DNA of 9,534 bases from Saprospiraceae bacterium (GTDB taxonomy: Bacteria; Bacteroidota; Bacteroidia; Chitinophagales; Saprospiraceae): the NCBI GenBank assembly GCA_013002625.1, contig JABDJE010000234.1, positions 1 to 9,534 on the forward strand. Reading direction: 5' to 3'. Shown piece after piece: positions 6,116 through 9,534 of the stretch; within the stretch, counting starts at the first letter, position 1, and every line of letters begins with the position of its first letter. The position numbers were made by a program, and so were the translations under genes. Below the pieces are notes generated by a model. That model was not told where the DNA came from and did not search any database. It worked only from the letters and a program-made list of their open reading frames with translations.

Positions 6116-9100
6116 TTATTTAACCACGATCATTTTTCTTGTTACGATGTCTGTTGGGCTTTCTACACGGTAGAATAATACACCCTGTGCATTAAGTTCA
6201 GCAGCATCTATTGTAAATGCATTGATTCCTTTCTCGAATACTTTAGAATCTTTGTATACGAGTCTTGCACTTGCATCAAATATCTTTATTGATACCATTT
6301 GTCTTTGTGGGTTTGAAAATGCCACATTTGTAGTTTCCGCAAATGGGTTAGGTTCGTTTTGGAACACCTCGAATTTTTCAGATACATCATTCAGAGATTC
6401 AGACATCACCATTGTCAAAGGCTGGGTTGTCCAATCTGTTGTATACAACTCCGCATCCGCCAGACTTGAATTAAGTTCCAAGACATCAGCGAGCGATCCA
6501 TCTGCTTTCGCCTCGAAGTAGGCAGTGAACAGAATATCATTTTCACGCATTGACCACCCTTCTGTATCATCGTAACTGATAGTTATGATTCCTTTCTTGG
6601 AATTTAGAAGTGCAAAGTGTTCCTGGCTTAAGTCAATCACACCTCTGTCTATACCTTCAAATAATAAACTGTATTCATCGAATTGTAGCGTAAACTGTAT
6701 GCCTAATGCATCTATGTTTTTACCGATTTGAATAGGCACTGCTACCAAATCACCTTTTCTGAATTTCGAATTCTCAGTCGTGAGGTAAGTTGTATTACTT
6801 TTCTGATTCACACCTGAGTTCATTCCAGAATCCATGACAAGTGAATTGTTCACGTCGCCCACTTTTACACCTACAAAATCTGCCGACATATTCATTTCAT
6901 CCATTTCGTATAGAGGCAAACTACCAGGATAATCCCATGGTGCCAATGGATCAACGAATTCATAGTTTTCAGGCATAAAAACCCAGGAGTCATTCTCCGG
7001 AAATTCTTCAAAAATTCCTAGTATAAGTTTTCTTAATTGAATCAGATCGATAGCAGATATCGCACCATTGGCATCTATATCTGCTGCAATCATTTTATAA
7101 GGACTATCCAATAAGTCCTGCCCCAGAATATGTTTTTGAATCAATAACAGGTCTAATGTTGATACCCCATTCAAAGGTTCATCATTGCTGTAAGGGGCTA
7201 TCTCATATATTCCAGTAGTCATTACACTTTCGAATGCATAATTACCATTCTGTCCAGTCATCTGCATTTCTGAAGACAAGCCTTCCATATCTTTTAATTC
7301 CACCATAACCTCCTCAATCGGATCTGACATCGGTGTCATGATTTCACCACCTACAACCGTCATACCACCCTGGTCAGTACAGTGGTCATGATTATCCTGA
7401 AGGTTGAGAACTACTTCGCACGAAGCGAAAGATCCGCTTTCATCTACAACAAATACTTCAATATCTATGCGTTCTGAAATGCCATCAGGAATATCACTGC
7501 AATCGAATGCACGCGATGGTTGTGGATAACTTGTATTATCCGGACTGACAAATGAGAAGTTCAATAGATCTGCGCTATTACATCCTCCAATACTTTTCAA
7601 ATCAAAATCAGAAGCCCATACAACTGTACTTTGATTCGAGTTGATCGTCCATACCAATTCTGATCGGCAAATAGGAATAGGTGCTTTATCTGACTTAATG
7701 GTGAAATAGAAGGTGCAGTAATTTGATGCACCACCGCAATAGTTTTGAGCGAAGTATGTAATCTTATGCTCTCCTGCCGGATAAATATCACTGGCATCAT
7801 TACCATTACCAGAGAAATCAATGGTTCCATTATTGAATGCATCAATTTCCCACCGCACTTCAAATGTAGCCTGACAAGTATTTGATACGCCAACTGCAAG
7901 GTTGACATAAGCATCACATGTCGGATTAGATGTATTTACCGTAAGGTCAGCCGGACACGAAAATTCCGCTACCGCTGAATTACTAATATTTATTTCCTGA
8001 ACATGCGTCAGTTCATGTTGCCCAGGGAAGTTAGGCTTATACCTGCACCAATCTACGACCTTCCACCTTCTCAAAATCGTGTAACATACACCATCCTGAT
8101 AATTGGCAATAGGCGCGTCATCATGATAACTTACCGCAATATTTGAACAATCAAATGGTTTGGTAGGAATTGGCTTACCTGTGAAGTCAGGATAAGTATT
8201 TGGACCAAATGCACATTCATCAATCGTTACATCAACAGGGAACTCAAAGTCTCCCGGTTCAAGTATTTCATTGTTTTGGTTTGGATCAATAAAAATTCTT
8301 TGTTCACATGTTGTTAGAGTGCTGCCATCAGTGTCGATTACATCGACAGTTCTAATGATTGTCCCTGTATTACACGCGAGATCAAAGTCTTCAATATTAA
8401 ACCAGTCGTCACCAAAATGGATTCCTGAATCACATCCATTTTCACCTGTAGGTACACCGATTAAATCTCTGTCTGTATAATCATCACCGCAATCAAGGGT
8501 CACGTCAGCTGGACATTCAATTTGAGGTGTTGCATAATTGTGCACAGTTACAACACCGAGGCATTCGCTGAAATTGTCTTTTTTATCATACGCCCTTAAT
8601 CGGATTGTAAGTGTCTCACCCAGATCTTCACAGCAAAAGTGTACGCTTGGATTCCAATCGTATAATCCACTTTCATTGTATCCCGGACAAGAACTGTTTT
8701 CTCGTTGCACTTCGAAATAGCTAATCTCTCCACAAAAATCAAAACTGCCGTCATCAAATGTCTCTGCGAAAACTTCGGTAATGCCCGTTGAAGTGAGTTG
8801 AACTTTGGTATATCCTTCGCAAATAGCATTTGGTGCCGTCATGTCCTCAACATTAACGACAAATTCACAACACGCTGAGGTGTGGATACTGTCAATAAGT
8901 TCGGGCATTTCTTCAGTAAGTGTAGATCTGTTGCCACAGTCATCACTGTAACAATAACGCACAACGATATCATCCTCTATATCTGGAATCACAAATAAGC
9001 TGTCTTCAGATATGGGTACTGGGTACCAGATACCTACTTGCGGTAGACCATGACCAGCCGTCTCTGTTAAATACTCAACAGTTACGGACAAGGGTTCAGA

Positions 9101-9534
9101 ACATTCATCTATGACTTTTATAGCTGTCAAGTCGCTAAGAAGCCCATAAGGATCCAGTTCTACATCAGTTATACAATTGTACCAGTCTTGTGGATACCAT
9201 ACCGTGTCGGCAGGACATTCCACTACAGGTGATCTGTTGTCAATTATTTTAATTATCTGACCACGTGTAACGGATTCTCCGCTGCACCAGTCAATTATAA
9301 ACCAGTCTCTTAACAACTTGCGTTGTGCGCCACATTGGTCATATTCTATATCGTTGTAATAGAAATTAATATTTGGACAAAATACCCCACCTGGATATCC
9401 TGTTAATTCCGGTGATACATCATCAAATATGCTGCAGTCATCATCATACTCAACGACATAATCATCTGGAAATACGATGTTCTTCAGCGCCAAAGGCTCT
9501 ACGAATACTTCCTGAAAACATTGGGCTCTGAAAC
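6116..9534 (-). CDS. Large modular secreted T9SS cargo protein with cysteine-rich repeats, dockerin-like and cohesin-like domains (5' end outside the window)
   Basis: The last 1,138 residues of a longer protein. The frame stays open to the right edge; the first possible start inside, a TTG at 9493, sits mid-domain and is not the start. Order: cysteine-rich 'DWC' module (9212-9475); HYR/Ig-like segments with three CPAD motifs (near 9212, 8510 and 7952) and paired cysteines; a second DWC module (7937-8248); a carboxypeptidase-regulatory/SdrD-B-like segment (about 7186-7360); a dockerin-like segment (7013-7186) with a canonical loop DIDANGAISAID and a degenerate first half; a VGVKVGDVN linker; a cohesin-like beta domain (about 6404-6787; GDLVAVPIQIG, GIQFTLQFDEYSLLFEG); and a type A T9SS sorting domain (6119-6370; FQNEPNPF, then KMIVVK at the C-terminus). 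T9SS carries such proteins across the outer membrane, usually to the surface. Role inferred as adhesion, matrix or surface structure; no catalytic domain is visible in this part. A terminator follows. Confidence 0.88.
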   Translation of the reverse strand, partial: FRAQCFQEVFVEPLALKNIVFPDDYVVEYDDDCSIFDDVSPELTGYPGGVFCPNINFYYNDIEYDQCGAQRKLLRDWFIIDWCSGESVTRGQIIKIIDNRSPVVECPADTVWYPQDWYNCITDVELDPYGLLSDLTAIKVIDECSEPLSVTVEYLTETAGHGLPQVGIWYPVPISEDSLFVIPDIEDDIVVRYCYSDDCGNRSTLTEEMPELIDSIHTSACCEFVVNVEDMTAPNAICEGYTKVQLTSTGITEVFAETFDDGSFDFCGEISYFEVQRENSSCPGYNESGLYDWNPSVHFCCEDLGETLTIRLRAYDKKDNFSECLGVVTVHNYATPQIECPADVTLDCGDDYTDRDLIGVPTGENGCDSGIHFGDDWFNIEDFDLACNTGTIIRTVDVIDTDGSTLTTCEQRIFIDPNQNNEILEPGDFEFPVDVTIDECAFGPNTYPDFTGKPIPTKPFDCSNIAVSYHDDAPIANYQDGVCYTILRRWKVVDWCRYKPNFPGQHELTHVQEINISNSAVAEFSCPADLTVNTSNPTCDAYVNLAVGVSNTCQATFEVRWEIDAFNNGTIDFSGNGNDASDIYPAGEHKITYFAQNYCGGASNYCTFYFTIKSDKAPIPICRSELVWTINSNQSTVVWASDFDLKSIGGCNSADLLNFSFVSPDNTSYPQPSRAFDCSDIPDGISERIDIEVFVVDESGSFASCEVVLNLQDNHDHCTDQGGMTVVGGEIMTPMSDPIEEVMVELKDMEGLSSEMQMTGQNGNYAFESVMTTGIYEIAPYSNDEPLNGVSTLDLLLIQKHILGQDLLDSPYKMIAADIDANGAISAIDLIQLRKLILGIFEEFPENDSWVFMPENYEFVDPLAPWDYPGSLPLYEMDEMNMSADFVGVKVGDVNNSLVMDSGMNSGVNQKSNTTYLTTENSKFRKGDLVAVPIQIGKNIDALGIQFTLQFDEYSLLFEGIDRGVIDLSQEHFALLNSKKGIITISYDDTEGWSMRENDILFTAYFEAKADGSLADVLELNSSLADAELYTTDWTTQPLTMVMSESLNDVSEKFEVFQNEPNPFAETTNVAFSNPQRQMVSIKIFDASARLVYKDSKVFEKGINAFTIDAAELNAQGVLFYRVESPTDIVTRKMIVVK
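7937..8248 (-). repeat. DWC module, copy 2, in the T9SS protein
   Basis: Codes for about 104 residues beginning FEFPVDVTIDEC, with DFTGKPIPTKPFDCSNI, SYHDD, CYTILRRWKVVDWC, VQEINIS and a following SCPAD. Homologous to copy 1 with extra residues around the ANYQDG and KPNFPGQHE insertions. A less similar related stretch (CPADVTLDC through IIRTVDVIDTDG) lies between the two copies. Confidence 0.7.
9212..9475 (-). repeat. DWC module, copy 1, in the T9SS protein
   Basis: Codes for about 88 residues beginning FPDDYVVEYDDDC and running through TGYPGG, a CPNINFYYND segment, LLRDWFIIDWC and ending before VECPAD. It matches copy 2 at 7937-8248 in order and spacing: FP-D start, acidic-Cys, TG-P, C-NI-YxD, RxW-(I/V)xDWC, Q-I-I, then CPAD. 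Evident only at protein level; the DNA is diverged. Confidence 0.7.

Noticed and set aside
9491..9493. TTG at 9493 as the start of the large T9SS protein
   Set aside because: The frame continues upstream with module-like sequence and no signal peptide follows the TTG, so the gene is truncated by the window edge.
6116..9534. Cellulosome scaffoldin suggested by the cohesin/dockerin-like domains
   Set aside because: No glycoside hydrolase, carbohydrate-binding module or multiple cohesin array is seen; dockerin-like segments before T9SS signals are common in secreted Saprospiria proteins.

Overview
The window looks like chromosomal DNA of a Bacteroidota bacterium, most likely of the Saprospiria/Lewinella type. 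The evidence is a large secreted protein ending in a type A type IX secretion (T9SS) C-terminal sorting domain, preceded by 'CPAD'/'DWC' cysteine-rich ectodomain modules, a dockerin-like segment and a cohesin-like segment. The DNA is AT-rich, and the starts lack clear Shine-Dalgarno sites, as is usual in this phylum. The species call is inference from protein style; no rRNA or marker gene is present.

Left part (1-3264, minus strand): a compact four-gene operon read right to left. It encodes a small predicted outer-membrane beta-barrel protein (start 3264), an RluD-type 23S rRNA pseudouridine synthase, a LuxC-family acyl-CoA reductase and endonuclease III (nth, cut by the left window edge). 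The junctions are 11 bp, a 1-bp TAATG overlap and an 8-bp overlap, so the genes are probably co-transcribed and partly translationally coupled. The functions (envelope, rRNA modification, fatty aldehyde/acyl-CoA metabolism, base-excision repair) are not obviously one pathway.

Middle (3325-4527, plus strand): a divergently transcribed PLP enzyme of the Cys/Met metabolism family (cystathionine gamma-synthase/lyase or methionine gamma-lyase type). It converges on the next minus-strand pair. The 156-bp convergent gap (4528-4683) holds an unusual three-armed repeat that can fold in two mutually exclusive ways.

Right-centre (4684-6032, minus strand): a two-gene unit with a YfcE/MJ0936-type metallophosphoesterase followed, 26 bp downstream, by an exported protein with two OmpA-like domains. 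A clear Rho-independent terminator at 6061-6094 separates this pair from the gene upstream.

Right part (6116-9534, minus strand): the 3' 1,138 codons of a very large modular secreted protein whose 5' end lies beyond the window. It is the most distinctive item: repeated cysteine-rich adhesion-type modules, a dockerin-like and a cohesin-like domain in the same chain, and a T9SS sorting signal.

Overall this is mostly an ordinary core-plus-envelope region. I see no CRISPR array, tRNA, rRNA, transposase, phage gene or defence system. The best leads are the three-armed repeat at 4582-4650 and the cohesin/dockerin layout of the T9SS protein.
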